Made by a program: the position numbers and the translations under genes. Positions 18,834-27,377 of a stretch of 48,698 bases of DNA are shown here, piece after piece (positions within the stretch are counted from its first letter, which is position 1; each line of letters begins with the position of its first letter). The notes under the pieces are model-generated. The model did no database searches. It was not told the DNA's origin and was given only the letters and a program-made list of their open reading frames with translations. The DNA is from Candidatus Thermoflexus japonica (GTDB lineage: Bacteria > Chloroflexota > Anaerolineae > Thermoflexales > Thermoflexaceae), in the NCBI GenBank assembly GCA_002898735.1, contig BEHY01000013.1, positions 1-48,698 on the forward strand, read 5' to 3'.

Positions 18834-19531
18834 GTGAAATTCCTCCCCTCCCATTGAAGGGCCGGTATATTGGGGACCTCGAGCTCCAGACCTGGAGGAA
18901 GAAAGGTGATAGGGATCTGGGATTCTGGATGTCGGATCCCTTTCTCATCTATCCTGAAGTGCAGAGGGAGCGTTTCGACTACAGGCGGCTCAAGGGAGGC
19001 GCCGGGAGTGAGGATGGGCCGGGCCCCGGGGATCTGTCGCAGGTCCACTGGAAGAGGAGTGCCCCAGAAGCGCGGCTCCCCGGGTGCGGCCTCGCCACGT
19101 AAGATGTTCTCGATAATCATCAGCTCATCCTCGCGCCCGAGGGAGAGGGGATAAACAGGATCCCGGAAGGCCTGCTCCAGGCAGCCCAGGAAGTCATTGG
19201 CCCCTCCGTAGAGGAGGGTGTAACGCACGAAAAAAAGCAGCTCACGGAAATAAGGCGAGCGTTCGGCGATCCTGCCTCCCTTAATTTTGAGCACGGTCCA
19301 CATATCGCGGGCGCGACCGGGCTCTTCGTCCATCCAGACTGAAACCCGGAGATCTCGCAGCGGGCTATCCTGCGCCCACAGCTCCCGATCGGAAAGCCCC
19401 AGCGCCGCCCCGGCGATGCCCAGCAGTGTCGTCGGCGGCGGCATGGGAAGCGTTCGCTGATAGTTGTGGTCCAGCGGGCGCCGGAAGGAGGCCACGGGGG
19501 CCTGGACGATCACGATGAGGATTCGTTCCAT
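18785..19531 (-). CDS. cas5: Cascade subunit Cas5 (Cas5t/Cas5h-like)
   Basis: 248 aa. The Cas5 N-terminal RAMP fold is clear: ILIVIVQAPVASFRRPL, then PMPPPTTLLGIAGAALG, the typical P-x-P-T-x-x-G-x-x-G-A-x-L-G segment. In type I complexes Cas5 grips the crRNA 5' handle and contacts the large subunit. It starts 22 bp inside the cas7 frame and runs into cas3, in the order cas8-cas7-cas5-cas3 of Cst/Tneap-like I-B loci. Confidence 0.9.
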   Translation of the reverse strand: MERILIVIVQAPVASFRRPLDHNYQRTLPMPPPTTLLGIAGAALGLSDRELWAQDSPLRDLRVSVWMDEEPGRARDMWTVLKIKGGRIAERSPYFRELLFFVRYTLLYGGANDFLGCLEQAFRDPVYPLSLGREDELMIIENILRGEAAPGEPRFWGTPLPVDLRQIPGARPILTPGASLEPPVVETLPLHFRIDEKGIRHPESQIPITFLPPGLELEVPNIPALQWEGRNFTWLNFSPSRMYHSSST

Positions 19532-20439
19532 AGCTGACTCACATCCTCCTGGGCTTTCTGCAGGGCCTGGTGAACGGGAAGGACCTCCCCATAGGGCTGG
19601 AGGGCCTGTCGGATTTCCTCCTCGTTACCAAAGATCCGAGGCTCCACGCCAAAGATCGCGTGCTCTCGATAGGATGCAAACCTCTCCAGCGCGTTCACCA
19701 GCGGGATCATGTCCAGGACGTATTGGCCATCCTCATAGTGCACAACCATAGCCTCCAGGAAGATCGGATGCTTGGCCCGGAGCCGTGCATAGGCGAGGAA
19801 CCTAGGGGAAAGATCAGCCAGCATCCGCGCCGTGCGCCCGCCTCCCCAGAGGAGGTTGAGAGCTTCGAGGAAGGCCCGAAGTCGCCGGCGGCGCTCATCG
19901 GCGGGGAGGATGCGTTCGGCGCTCTCCCCGATCTCCAGGGGTCGGAACACGCCCACCCGATCCAGCTCGATGAGGAGGGTGCCCTTGAAGAGGTTAGTGT
20001 AGAGCTCGGTCTCGAACATATTTCCACCGGCGGCCATGTTCTGCCCGAAGCGTTCAAACGAACGGGTGCCGAGGTCCCGGTCGCCCTGGAATGGGAAAAG
20101 CCCTACAGCGGCCGAGACACGCACAGGGGAAGTGCGCCGTCGTCCGCCGGACGGATCGAGATAGCCGAACAGGTCCTCATCAATGAACTCCCAGGGTCGT
20201 ACAGGCGGGGTGACCTCCTGCCCGTCTACCTTTGCAAACGGCTCCGAAAGCGTGTATCCGAGCTCTTCGAGCCGATCCCGCAGCATCCGCCGGAGCGCCT
20301 GTCCAGAGATGTAAGGGATTGCGCTTCCGTCGGGCATGGTCACTTTCTTGGCGACGACCACATTGCCCTCGGTATGCGAGGCATTTACATTCGCTGCTGA
20401 GACTTTGGCCAGATAGCCGATGACGATGGCCTTGCTCAT
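19510..20439 (-). CDS. cas7: Cascade backbone Cas7 (Cst2/DevR family)
   Basis: 309 aa from the ATG at 20439, preceded by GAGGAGG and overlapping the cas8a1 stop as ATGA; the upstream extension of the frame is out-of-frame cas8 sequence. AIVIGYLAKVSAANVNASHT and PYISGQALRRMLRDRL are DevR/Cst2 hallmarks. Multiple copies coat the spacer part of the crRNA in the type I complex. Followed by cas5 with a short overlap. Confidence 0.92.
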   Translation of the reverse strand: MSKAIVIGYLAKVSAANVNASHTEGNVVVAKKVTMPDGSAIPYISGQALRRMLRDRLEELGYTLSEPFAKVDGQEVTPPVRPWEFIDEDLFGYLDPSGGRRRTSPVRVSAAVGLFPFQGDRDLGTRSFERFGQNMAAGGNMFETELYTNLFKGTLLIELDRVGVFRPLEIGESAERILPADERRRRLRAFLEALNLLWGGGRTARMLADLSPRFLAYARLRAKHPIFLEAMVVHYEDGQYVLDMIPLVNALERFASYREHAIFGVEPRIFGNEEEIRQALQPYGEVLPVHQALQKAQEDVSQLWNESSS

Positions 20440-21959
20440 GGTTGGACCTCCTCGCTTTGGGTTTGTGGCTGTTGTGGAGTGCTCTTGCGGAGGAAAGCGT
20501 TCATCGCATAGATGGAAAGCAGCGTCTTCACTCGAATCCATGGGACGCCAGCGATACGCTCGCCGCGCTCGATGCGCAGGAGGGCTTCCGGGATTGTGAG
20601 TTGAAGCCGGAACTGGATGTCATTGAGAACCCGATAGAAGTCCTCTGGGTTCTTGGCGTTGCGTAGGGCATACAGCAGCCCCATTTCGTTATGCCCCTGA
20701 GCGGCCGATCCCAGGGAATGGCCGAATCCAGCCAGTGTGCGCTGGAACTGTTCGTCCATGCTCAACACCTCCCTCAGATAATAGTTCAGGACCTCTATCG
20801 TTCCCCGCACCAGTGGTCGAGGGTTCTGCTCCCGGGCGCGGGCCTCATAGAGGAACTGCTCGATAAACGGGGAGGGATCGTTAAACTCCATAACAGCCCA
20901 ACAGATTTGATCCCTCCAGATGCTCTCCAGCACCTGACCATATTGGGCCTCGAACTGTCGAAAGATGTCCACTAGGCGCTGATGGGGCCTGATGGGCTCT
21001 ATGCCGCTCGCCCGCAGCTGTTCGATCCAGCCTTCATAGAGGCGGTAGAGCTGGTGCAGCCTGGAGAACTCGCGAATGGCTTTCATGTTGAAGGCCTGCC
21101 CTGGCGTGCCAGTCACAGCGTAGAGCGTGATAGGGGCGAGAGGGATGTCATCCCCAGTGGCCCCCAGGAGCGCGGCTAGAAACCGTCGCGCTTCGTCGGA
21201 GAGCTGATCAGATCGCCGCACATGAGAGAAGAGGGCCAGCAGAAGGCCCCAGGCGGTTTCGTGGAGATAAGGGCCGGCGAAGGCTACGGGCGCTGTTCCA
21301 CCTCGCCCGCCCTGCAGGCGGAGAGGCTCCAGCACTTCCCTGTGCAGTTGCATCATTTCCCTCAAGTTGGAGTGAAAGATGAAAAAGTGAAGCGCCTTCT
21401 TTTGTGCCTTCCACAGCCAGCCCAGGTAGCCGGCCAGCCCTGCCAGGGCGCAACGGGCGCAGAGCTTGAGACCCCGCTTCGTGCCAGGGTAGAAGGTGCC
21501 AAACTTCTGTGGGTCCACGACGAAGGGATACATCCACATGGTTGCATCCGTCAGTGGCGCCGCATCCCCACAGAGGTCGCAAGTGTCGGGTTTTTTGCTG
21601 AGCTTCAGGCTCAGCTCGAACCGGGGTGGATGCAGGAAGTACTCCTTGCCATCAATTTTGACTTTCGGCGCCTGCCCGGAGACCTTGATGAAGAGATTTG
21701 TCGGGTAGACCCAGTTTACCTTGTCGTATTCCCGGATTTTCCCTGTTGCTTGGTCGTAGTATTCTCCCTTGTTGCCGCTGGGTTGAAGGAGCCGGCTCTG
21801 AACCCAGCGGAGAACCTCATCCACGGGGTGTTCTCCCTCCCCAAACTGCTCCAGCAGGATCACCAGCCCTGTGTCCACCCAGAAGTTGCCCGTAGGGCGG
21901 TTGAGGGAAAGGTGGATTTTCCTGGGAGAAGCCTGCGCTACCGCTTTACGGCCCTTCAT
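20436..21959 (-). CDS. cas8a1: Type I large subunit Cas8a1 (Cst1-like)
   Basis: 507 aa. A zinc-finger-like pair of CxxC knuckles sits at about 142-180 (CDLCGD and CARC), as in Cst1/Cas8a1 proteins, with the aromatic WVDTGL segment near the N-terminus and FHSNLREMMQ after the finger. The large subunit recognises the PAM and starts the R-loop. GGGGGAAGGG lies directly before the ATG. Context (cas7 DevR-type, cas5, cas3 downstream) supports the call. Subtype labels for this set vary between I-A and I-B (Tneap). Confidence 0.82.
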   Translation of the reverse strand: MKGRKAVAQASPRKIHLSLNRPTGNFWVDTGLVILLEQFGEGEHPVDEVLRWVQSRLLQPSGNKGEYYDQATGKIREYDKVNWVYPTNLFIKVSGQAPKVKIDGKEYFLHPPRFELSLKLSKKPDTCDLCGDAAPLTDATMWMYPFVVDPQKFGTFYPGTKRGLKLCARCALAGLAGYLGWLWKAQKKALHFFIFHSNLREMMQLHREVLEPLRLQGGRGGTAPVAFAGPYLHETAWGLLLALFSHVRRSDQLSDEARRFLAALLGATGDDIPLAPITLYAVTGTPGQAFNMKAIREFSRLHQLYRLYEGWIEQLRASGIEPIRPHQRLVDIFRQFEAQYGQVLESIWRDQICWAVMEFNDPSPFIEQFLYEARAREQNPRPLVRGTIEVLNYYLREVLSMDEQFQRTLAGFGHSLGSAAQGHNEMGLLYALRNAKNPEDFYRVLNDIQFRLQLTIPEALLRIERGERIAGVPWIRVKTLLSIYAMNAFLRKSTPQQPQTQSEEVQP

Positions 21960-22458
21960 CCCTTCCCCCTATGCGTTGTGGGCGGTCGTCCTTAGATGGA
22001 TACGTGCTAAATGCCTCTGCTGTGGGAACTTCAGCAGCTGCGCGTTTCCCCGTCTGCCATTGCTGGACTTCCAGGGACTTGGGTCCTATCATCTTGCGAC
22101 ACGATCGAAGATGAGAACTTCGCCTGATCGCCGGCCACTCCTGACGGAGGAGCGCGCGCAGCACCGCTTTCATCGGGCCGCCCCGCTGGGACGGGCCTGT
22201 CGAGACGCGACCGGGCGGGTTATCCACATAATCGAAGGAACGAAGGGTGCCGTCCAGGATCTCGCGCGTTGTGAAGAGGACCAGGGCCTGGATGTCGCCC
22301 ACCTTCCGCCCAGCGGCCTGGTGGCGGGCCTCCCCGGATCGGGCGAAGAACGCCTGATCCTCCGGGCTCCACCGCGGATACCGGTGGGCCAGGTAGGTGA
22401 TGGGCCCGATCACCGTGCCCGGGGAACGTCCCAGGCCCATCAAATGGTAAACCCCCAT
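21946..22458 (-). CDS. CRISPR-linked accessory protein of unknown function, possibly truncated
   Basis: 170 aa. Residues 1-115 look like a folded domain (MGVYHLMGLGRSPGTVIGPI, then DIQALVLFTTREI). The beta strand followed by a glycine turn at the N-terminus recalls the Rossmann-like start of CARF-type proteins, but I cannot name the family. From about residue 115 the sequence turns into a low-complexity basic tail (RRSSHLRSCRKMIGP) encoded by less GC-rich DNA, as if a longer gene had lost its frame or 3' half. It has a good ribosome site (GGGAGGGATAGGCG), lies 3 bp after the CARF gene and overlaps cas8a1 by 14 bp. It forms the junction between the type III-like and type I gene sets. Confidence 0.5.
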   Translation of the reverse strand: MGVYHLMGLGRSPGTVIGPITYLAHRYPRWSPEDQAFFARSGEARHQAAGRKVGDIQALVLFTTREILDGTLRSFDYVDNPPGRVSTGPSQRGGPMKAVLRALLRQEWPAIRRSSHLRSCRKMIGPKSLEVQQWQTGKRAAAEVPTAEAFSTYPSKDDRPQRIGGRDEGP

Positions 22459-22461
22459 CGC

Positions 22462-23466
22462 CTATCCCTCCCGGCGGCGGATATAGCGTTCCACATACCG
22501 GCGGGCCGCCTCCAGCTGGCCCGGGGTGGTGGCGGTGGTGACAAGCCGTAGGCGGAACAGGATATCGGTGTGCAATCGGACCTCTGCGATCAGCTCATTC
22601 GGCGGCTGAGCCCGAACGCCCGGTTCCCCCTTGCGCCACTCTTCTCCATGAATCTCCACGATGAAGGGGGCGTAAGCGATCAAATCCCGGGCAAAGCGAC
22701 GGAGACGGTCCTGATAGTGGTGGCGAGGAATATGAATTTGAGGCTCCACCTGGCAGACGGGGGGGAGTGTCTCGACATTGTCCAGGATGGTTGCAACCTG
22801 CTGACCCATGGATGTGGGCGTCCCGTGGGGGTTCAGCAACCCCGCATGGATCAGAGCTTGTCGGATTTCCCAGGGCGCGGGGCTTTCCCCACGAAGCGCT
22901 CGGTGGATATCAGGCAGCATCGGAAAAAGGGCAATGAACGGAAGATCTACGAGCTGGGGTCGGTCGCTCGGAGATCCCTTCAGGGAAGGGTGAAGGCGCC
23001 TGGTAATCTCCTCCTCCGTCAGATCCCTGAGGGCGGTGATTTCCCCTTCGCTCTCCAGCCACGGTGGGACCCAGATATGGAACAACCTCGCGGCGCCGTA
23101 GAACTGCACAGCCAGGGCGAGGAGGGCCGACATGGTCTTTCGACCTCCGGCGATGTTCACGAAAACTCGGTATTCGTCCCGATAGGCCCGCAGCTGTGCG
23201 CAGGCCAGTTCCATGAACTCCACAGCAGCTGCGGTGGAATCGATGTCTCCGTAGGATCCTATCGGGATCGGCGTGACCCACTGGATGCCACAATGCCGGG
23301 GTAAATGAGCTTGAAGCAGCTCACAGCTTTCCTTCACATCTGGATCTTCCGTATGGAGCAAGAGGACGCCATCCGGACGATCTCCCTGCTCGTCCAGGAG
23401 ATCCACAGCCTCAGTGATTACGGCAGGTGATGTGCCCAGGGTCGCAATGAGGAGTTTTCGAGCCAT
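22462..23466 (-). CDS. CARF-domain protein, NE0113-like, candidate cOA ring nuclease
   Basis: 334 aa. The N-terminus LLIATLGTSPAVITEAVDLL and the later VNIAGGRKTMSALLALAVQF are the two conserved segments of the NE0113-type CARF family: the first strand with its glycine/serine turn, and the G-G-R-K-T ligand loop. The family binds cyclic oligoadenylate, and several members degrade it. The C-terminal about 150 residues are helical with no HEPN R-x4-6-H motif that I can find, so a Csm6/Csx1-type ribonuclease is unlikely. It is cotranscribed with the type III genes, seven bases after the small helical protein. Ring nuclease is the best guess; a pure sensor is the alternative. Confidence 0.75.
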   Translation of the reverse strand: MARKLLIATLGTSPAVITEAVDLLDEQGDRPDGVLLLHTEDPDVKESCELLQAHLPRHCGIQWVTPIPIGSYGDIDSTAAAVEFMELACAQLRAYRDEYRVFVNIAGGRKTMSALLALAVQFYGAARLFHIWVPPWLESEGEITALRDLTEEEITRRLHPSLKGSPSDRPQLVDLPFIALFPMLPDIHRALRGESPAPWEIRQALIHAGLLNPHGTPTSMGQQVATILDNVETLPPVCQVEPQIHIPRHHYQDRLRRFARDLIAYAPFIVEIHGEEWRKGEPGVRAQPPNELIAEVRLHTDILFRLRLVTTATTPGQLEAARRYVERYIRRREG

Positions 23467-23472
23467 CTTGGC

Positions 23473-23796
23473 TTACCACATTTCGCTCTGAGATCCGCGC
23501 AAGGTCATGATCCGAAGCCACCAGGAGACATAGCCCAGGACGGCCTTTCGCTCTTCGGGAGGCAGACGCTGCAGCGTGTTCAGGTGAGATCGGACAGCCT
23601 GGGCGATCAGACGGTTGGCCCGCTGGATGGCGGGTCGCATCGTGACATCCTGGGCCAGATGCTCAGCGTGCCGGATCGCCTTCTCCAGGCCATGGCTTTC
23701 CACTACCTGCAGCCAGCGCATCCACTCGTTGCGGGTAACTTCAGGCAGGGCCTGAGCGATGCGCTGGGCCAGGGCGATCTGCTCCTCCCGGTCCAT
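23473..23796 (-). CDS. Small all-helical CRISPR-associated protein (possible Cas11-like)
   Basis: 107 aa from the ATG at 23796, which overlaps the upstream RAMP stop as TGATG and has GGAGGTG in front. The predicted structure is entirely helical (EEQIALAQRIAQALPEV, LPPEERKAVLGYVSWWL), with no motif I recognise. Size and position inside the type III set suit a small subunit of the Csm2/Cmr5 (Cas11) kind, but a better candidate lies at 26907-27377, so it may be a second small subunit or an accessory factor. Confidence 0.7.
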   Translation of the reverse strand: MDREEQIALAQRIAQALPEVTRNEWMRWLQVVESHGLEKAIRHAEHLAQDVTMRPAIQRANRLIAQAVRSHLNTLQRLPPEERKAVLGYVSWWLRIMTLRGSQSEMW

Positions 23797-24773
23797 CAAT
23801 ACACCTCCATTGGACAAAATTCGTTCTTCGGCCGGGCCTCCTGACGGAAGCGCTCCCAGGCTTCCGGATCCAGAAGCTCCCTGTGGGCCAGGAATCGCAC
23901 CAGAAGCGGCTTCGCCGCGCTGGAGCTCTCACCGGCCAGCAGTGCGGAAAAGAGGGCCGGGCCTCCCTCCAGCAGTCGGATGCGCTTCGGTGTGAATCGC
24001 ACACCGCCCAGGCAGCGCGGCTTGGCTCCTCCCACCTTCACCGGAAACGCGAAGATCACCCGTTGGGGATCCTCGGGATGCTGATCCAGGCCCAGTGCGC
24101 GCAGAAGAAGCCCCAGCTCCTCCTCCTCGAGGTTTTCGAAGAAGAGAGTGGTTTGAAGGCGAGCGCCCTTCGGCACCGCTTCAAGGAAGCGGTGGTTCTT
24201 CGCGGGCTTCAGGTCCAGCCTCTGGAACCTCTTGTTCTGATAGAACTTGCGGCCTCGGATCTGGCGAGGCGGCCAGAGATCGGCGATTTTGATGATCTCC
24301 GTCTTCACCTCTCCAACGGGCACCGCATCGGTGAAATGCACGCGTCCCCTGTATCCTGTGGTGCCGAAGAGGCGGCAGGCCGGGCAGAGGGTTTCCCTAT
24401 CCCTCTCCTTGTATTCGCATCCCTTATGAGCGTCGCTGCGAATTCGTTCGCTGCGCCCCGCAATCCGCACGCATGAGTTCGAAATCGCCTCCACTATGCT
24501 TCGAATGGCGCCCTTCAGGCTCGTCCCGGGGATGATCAGGCCCTGGTTCCGGCGGGCGAAGGCGTAACAGGCCTGTTCCCCTCCCTGAATCGAGTGCAGC
24601 TCCAGTTGCCCGCTGCCCACATAGAGATAGTCGGAAACCACCTCAATCTCCAGTTCCATCCAGCCGCTCAGGCCACGGAACCGGTCATGGCCGGGCGGGG
24701 CTGTCCGTTGAGGCCGACCCTTCAGAGAGATCCAGAAAAAAGGCTTAGGTTCTGCTTGCGCGTGACCCGGCAT
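23796..24773 (-). CDS. Cas7-family RAMP (Csm3-like), type III backbone subunit lacking the catalytic Asp
   Basis: 325 aa. It has the RAMP signatures IIPGTSLKGAIRS (residues about 79-91), CPACRLFGTTGYRGR and FTDAVPV, plus a late glycine-rich loop. Cysteines in CEYKERDRETLCPAC suggest a zinc site. In Csm3/Cmr4 an Asp in the loop just before the PGTSLKG segment cuts target RNA. Here that loop reads SIQGGEQACYAFARRNQG and has no Asp, so this subunit is probably structural. The N-terminal 38 residues precede the RAMP core as an extra segment. Ribosome site GGGAGGATCTTT. Confidence 0.82.
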   Translation of the reverse strand: MPGHAQAEPKPFFWISLKGRPQRTAPPGHDRFRGLSGWMELEIEVVSDYLYVGSGQLELHSIQGGEQACYAFARRNQGLIIPGTSLKGAIRSIVEAISNSCVRIAGRSERIRSDAHKGCEYKERDRETLCPACRLFGTTGYRGRVHFTDAVPVGEVKTEIIKIADLWPPRQIRGRKFYQNKRFQRLDLKPAKNHRFLEAVPKGARLQTTLFFENLEEEELGLLLRALGLDQHPEDPQRVIFAFPVKVGGAKPRCLGGVRFTPKRIRLLEGGPALFSALLAGESSSAAKPLLVRFLAHRELLDPEAWERFRQEARPKNEFCPMEVY

Positions 24774-24788
24774 AAAGATCCTCCCTCA

Positions 24789-25214
24789 TTATTTGAGCTG
24801 GCGTGGGCTGATGAAAACCGGAACCCCATTGCGGTAGTAAATGTGCACTTTCAGGTGTCCTTTCTTTGAACCATGAGGATAGACTTCGAAGTTCGGCTTC
24901 ACACGGGGTTCTTCCAGGTTTTGTAGTTCCACCTCTTCGGGCTCGATCGTCCAGTCTCCGCCCACAGGGCGGAGGTTCTCAGCGGGCTGGTCGGTGAGCA
25001 GCAGGGCTCGTCGCTGATGGCCTTCCGGCCACCAGCGCAGCTCACCGCGAGGGCCGAACACAGCGCCCCGATCCTTCCGATCCGCTGGGATCCCGATCCT
25101 GATCCGGAGCTCAGCTCCATCGGCCACCCAGTGCACGAGAGGTTCGCCGAGATGGATCCGTATGGATTGCAGATCCTCCGGGAGATCTTCCAGGGCGTAG
25201 ACGTAGCCTTTCAT
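24789..25214 (-). CDS. csx19: Csx19-like type III-D accessory subunit
   Basis: 141 aa from the second ATG (25214), six bases after AGGAG; the ATG six bases upstream abuts the ribosome site. The segment GAVFGPRGELRWWPEGHQRRALLLTD, read in parts, matches my memory of the small Csx19 (TIGR03984-like) proteins of type III-D loci. The C-terminal half (KGHLKVHIYYRNGVPVF) is beta-rich. In known III-D complexes Csx19 is a structural subunit without catalysis. Family call is from motif memory and location between RAMP genes, next to csx10 and cas10, so moderate. Confidence 0.55.
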   Translation of the reverse strand: MKGYVYALEDLPEDLQSIRIHLGEPLVHWVADGAELRIRIGIPADRKDRGAVFGPRGELRWWPEGHQRRALLLTDQPAENLRPVGGDWTIEPEEVELQNLEEPRVKPNFEVYPHGSKKGHLKVHIYYRNGVPVFISPRQLK

Positions 25215-25223
25215 GGCCATCTC

Positions 25224-26111
25224 CTACGAGGAGAGCAGGGTCCGTTCCATTAGGTGGTGGGCTGCCTGATGCCAGGCCTCCGGGCCATATACCCGGCGGA
25301 GGTAGAGGCCCACGACCTCTGAGCGCTCCGATGCTGGCATTCCCTCGATCCGGTGAGGCTCAAATAACCGGTAGCGCTGGATTTCTGAATCGCTGGTGAA
25401 GGCTCCCAGGCCCCGCCAGACGGTATCCTGGGCGCCATAGGCCAGCTCTTCCAGGATCACCTCCGCAATTTCCACTTTCACCGTGCCAAAGCCACGATTC
25501 TTGCCGAAGCCCACCTTCAGCAGGCCCTGGTTCATTGCTTCCAGAGCCATGGCGAGCAGGCCCAGTTGCCAGAGCTCGAAGTTCTCCAGAACGAGGTGGC
25601 CTTCAAAGGTGCCCGCCACGGCGATTTCCATCTCAAAGGGGCCAGCCCCCACCGCATGGCTCAGGCGCGAGATGGCCACGCCATAGCGGATTTCGGTCTT
25701 GATATCGTTCACCGGCAGAAGGTCCGTGAAAGCAGCGCGCCCCTTCAAGCGGGTGTGGCCGAAGGTTCGGCAGGTGCCGCAGGAGCGCCCATAAATGTGG
25801 GAGCTGCTTTCTTCTTTTTCCAGACGTTTCGCGCAGCTTTCCGAATCATCTGGAAAGGTAGGGCAAGCCCATTGCCAGCTTTGTTTGTTGTCTATCGTCC
25901 GCAGCGCCTTCTCCACAAACCCGCGCACCACGCCTTTGAGTGAAGAGCCAGGGATGTAAACCGTCTCCCCTTTCTCCGGATGGAAAGTGCGGACGAACTG
26001 CATGTCGGGCAGGGTGGGGTTGGCTGAGATACCGCCCGCTTTGATGAGTAGAGGCCCCATTGGGCTCAAATGCAGTTTGATACGCAACGCGTTGTAGCGC
26101 GTCTTATGCAT
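25224..26111 (-). CDS. Cas7-family RAMP (Csm3-like) with catalytic Asp
   Basis: 295 aa. The RAMP core starts LRIKLHLSPMGPLLIKAGG. The loop Asp is D36 in LPDMQFVRT, then VYIPGSSLKGVVRGF, the cysteine-bearing SCGTCRTFGHTRLKGR, FTDLLPVNDIKTE, and a glycine-rich C-terminal loop KVGFGKNRGFGTV. D36 sits where Csm3 keeps the Asp that cuts target RNA every six bases. Ribosome site GGAGGATACCC; the start overlaps the upstream gene by 8 bp. Confidence 0.88.
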   Translation of the reverse strand: MHKTRYNALRIKLHLSPMGPLLIKAGGISANPTLPDMQFVRTFHPEKGETVYIPGSSLKGVVRGFVEKALRTIDNKQSWQWACPTFPDDSESCAKRLEKEESSSHIYGRSCGTCRTFGHTRLKGRAAFTDLLPVNDIKTEIRYGVAISRLSHAVGAGPFEMEIAVAGTFEGHLVLENFELWQLGLLAMALEAMNQGLLKVGFGKNRGFGTVKVEIAEVILEELAYGAQDTVWRGLGAFTSDSEIQRYRLFEPHRIEGMPASERSEVVGLYLRRVYGPEAWHQAAHHLMERTLLSS

Positions 26112-26910
26112 GGGTATCCTCCTTCTCCCACCAGCTCTGGAAAGCCCGGATCAGTTCGTCTTCTTTCCGTTCAGCTTTTTGCCCCGAGATCAGATAGTCC
26201 AGAAGGTTCTCCCGGCCTACCTGGTGGATCTGGATCTCTTTTAGCGTTCCCCAGCCGGGGCCGCGCGTGGACTTGCCGCCGATGGCGATCGTGCCCTCTT
26301 TCCACATCCGGAGCACGGTGAGAAGAAATCCGAGTTCCCAATCCCCCAGGTTTTCAGCCACGAGCTCGATGCAGAACCGGGCGCCGGGGACCACGGTCTC
26401 GAAATCGTATTTCACCCCCGAGTGGGCCGCCCCCAGGTCCCGGTCAATGCCCACACCATCGCGGATCTGAGTAACAACAGGAAGCTCCTCTTCATTAGCT
26501 AAAAATGCATCTTTGAAAGCGATCCGACCGGCCATCCATGGGGAGCCGAAAAGCCGACAGGCCGTGCAGCCTTCCTCGAAAATGCGCCGGGCGAAGCGCT
26601 CGTCATCTCCTTCACATTCCTTCCAAAATTGTTCCTTGATTTTGGAAGATACACATGGTGCGCTGAAGGGATCGCAGGCCCATAAGATGGGTCGACGATT
26701 CACCGTGCGCAACACACGCTCAGCGTGAAAGCGCACCACGCCTTTGATCGATGAGCCAGGGATAAAAGGCTTCCCCTGGGCGTCCTTCATCACCGGCATA
26801 TCGGTCCCGACAGGATCCAGGGAAAGACGGCTTCCCACAGCCAGGGCGGTTTGCATCTCCAGGGTGGCGTGGATCCATGTGCGGTTCTGGAATTCGGCGA
26901 ACCCGCTCAT
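26104..26910 (-). CDS. Cas7-family RAMP (Csm3-like) with catalytic Asp
   Basis: 268 aa from the ATG at 26910 (GGGAGGTGGTCA upstream); the frame extends further but without a ribosome site. Core motifs: SLDPVGTDMPVMKDAQG with the probable cleavage residue D37, FIPGSSIKGVVRFHAE, CTACRLFGSPWMAGR, FKDAFLANEEE, and the glycine loop IAIGGKSTRGPGWG. It is a third backbone unit of the type III complex, distinct from its neighbours rather than a recent duplicate. Confidence 0.88.
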   Translation of the reverse strand: MSGFAEFQNRTWIHATLEMQTALAVGSRLSLDPVGTDMPVMKDAQGKPFIPGSSIKGVVRFHAERVLRTVNRRPILWACDPFSAPCVSSKIKEQFWKECEGDDERFARRIFEEGCTACRLFGSPWMAGRIAFKDAFLANEEELPVVTQIRDGVGIDRDLGAAHSGVKYDFETVVPGARFCIELVAENLGDWELGFLLTVLRMWKEGTIAIGGKSTRGPGWGTLKEIQIHQVGRENLLDYLISGQKAERKEDELIRAFQSWWEKEDTHA

Positions 26911-27377
26911 TGACCACCTCCCTGTTGCGCCTGCTTCAATTTCGGCTCCCCTTTCGCGTGCCATACATGCCAGCGCACAGTGTGCCCCAGCACCCGACGG
27001 ATCAGCTCGAGATGAACCTTGCGGATCGCCGATTCGTCGGCGGTGCCCACAATGCTCCTGGCAATCGTTTCCAGGTCTTTAAGCTTCTGAATCGCAGTGT
27101 CTGCCCATGTCGCGTAGATCTCTTTTCGGGCGGCCTGATAACGGATGAATAGTTCTACCTCAGCCCATGAAGTGCTCTGCTCAGCTACCTCCTGGATATT
27201 GCGAAGCTGACGCTCCTTATGATTTTTTTCGCTTAAGGGTTTCTCTTCCTCTTGACGAAAGATATTCGCAAGGTTTTGGGCCAGATCTTCCGCCATCTTT
27301 ACCAGGTCTTCTTCTCTATCCCTGATCGCCAGCATGATCTGAGCGTTGCGCTTCGGGTCATCTGTGAACCGGCTCAT
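26907..27377 (-). CDS. Type III small subunit, Csm2/Cas11-like
   Basis: 156 aa from the ATG at 27377 (GGAGGAGAA upstream). It is wholly helical and charged. ERQLRNIQEVAEQSTSWAEV followed by ELFIRYQAARKEI resembles the Csm2-type core, where a Q-L-R-N helix precedes a helix ending in R-Y-Q-x-A-R. Small subunits line the belly of the complex along the target RNA. It overlaps its neighbours by 4 bp on both sides, so is tightly coupled with csx10 and the RAMP. Confidence 0.6.
   Translation of the reverse strand: MSRFTDDPKRNAQIMLAIRDREEDLVKMAEDLAQNLANIFRQEEEKPLSEKNHKERQLRNIQEVAEQSTSWAEVELFIRYQAARKEIYATWADTAIQKLKDLETIARSIVGTADESAIRKVHLELIRRVLGHTVRWHVWHAKGEPKLKQAQQGGGQ

Noticed and set aside
22462..23466. 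Csm6/Csx1 HEPN ribonuclease
   Set aside because: CARF motifs are present but no R-x4-6-H HEPN motif is found in the C-terminal part.
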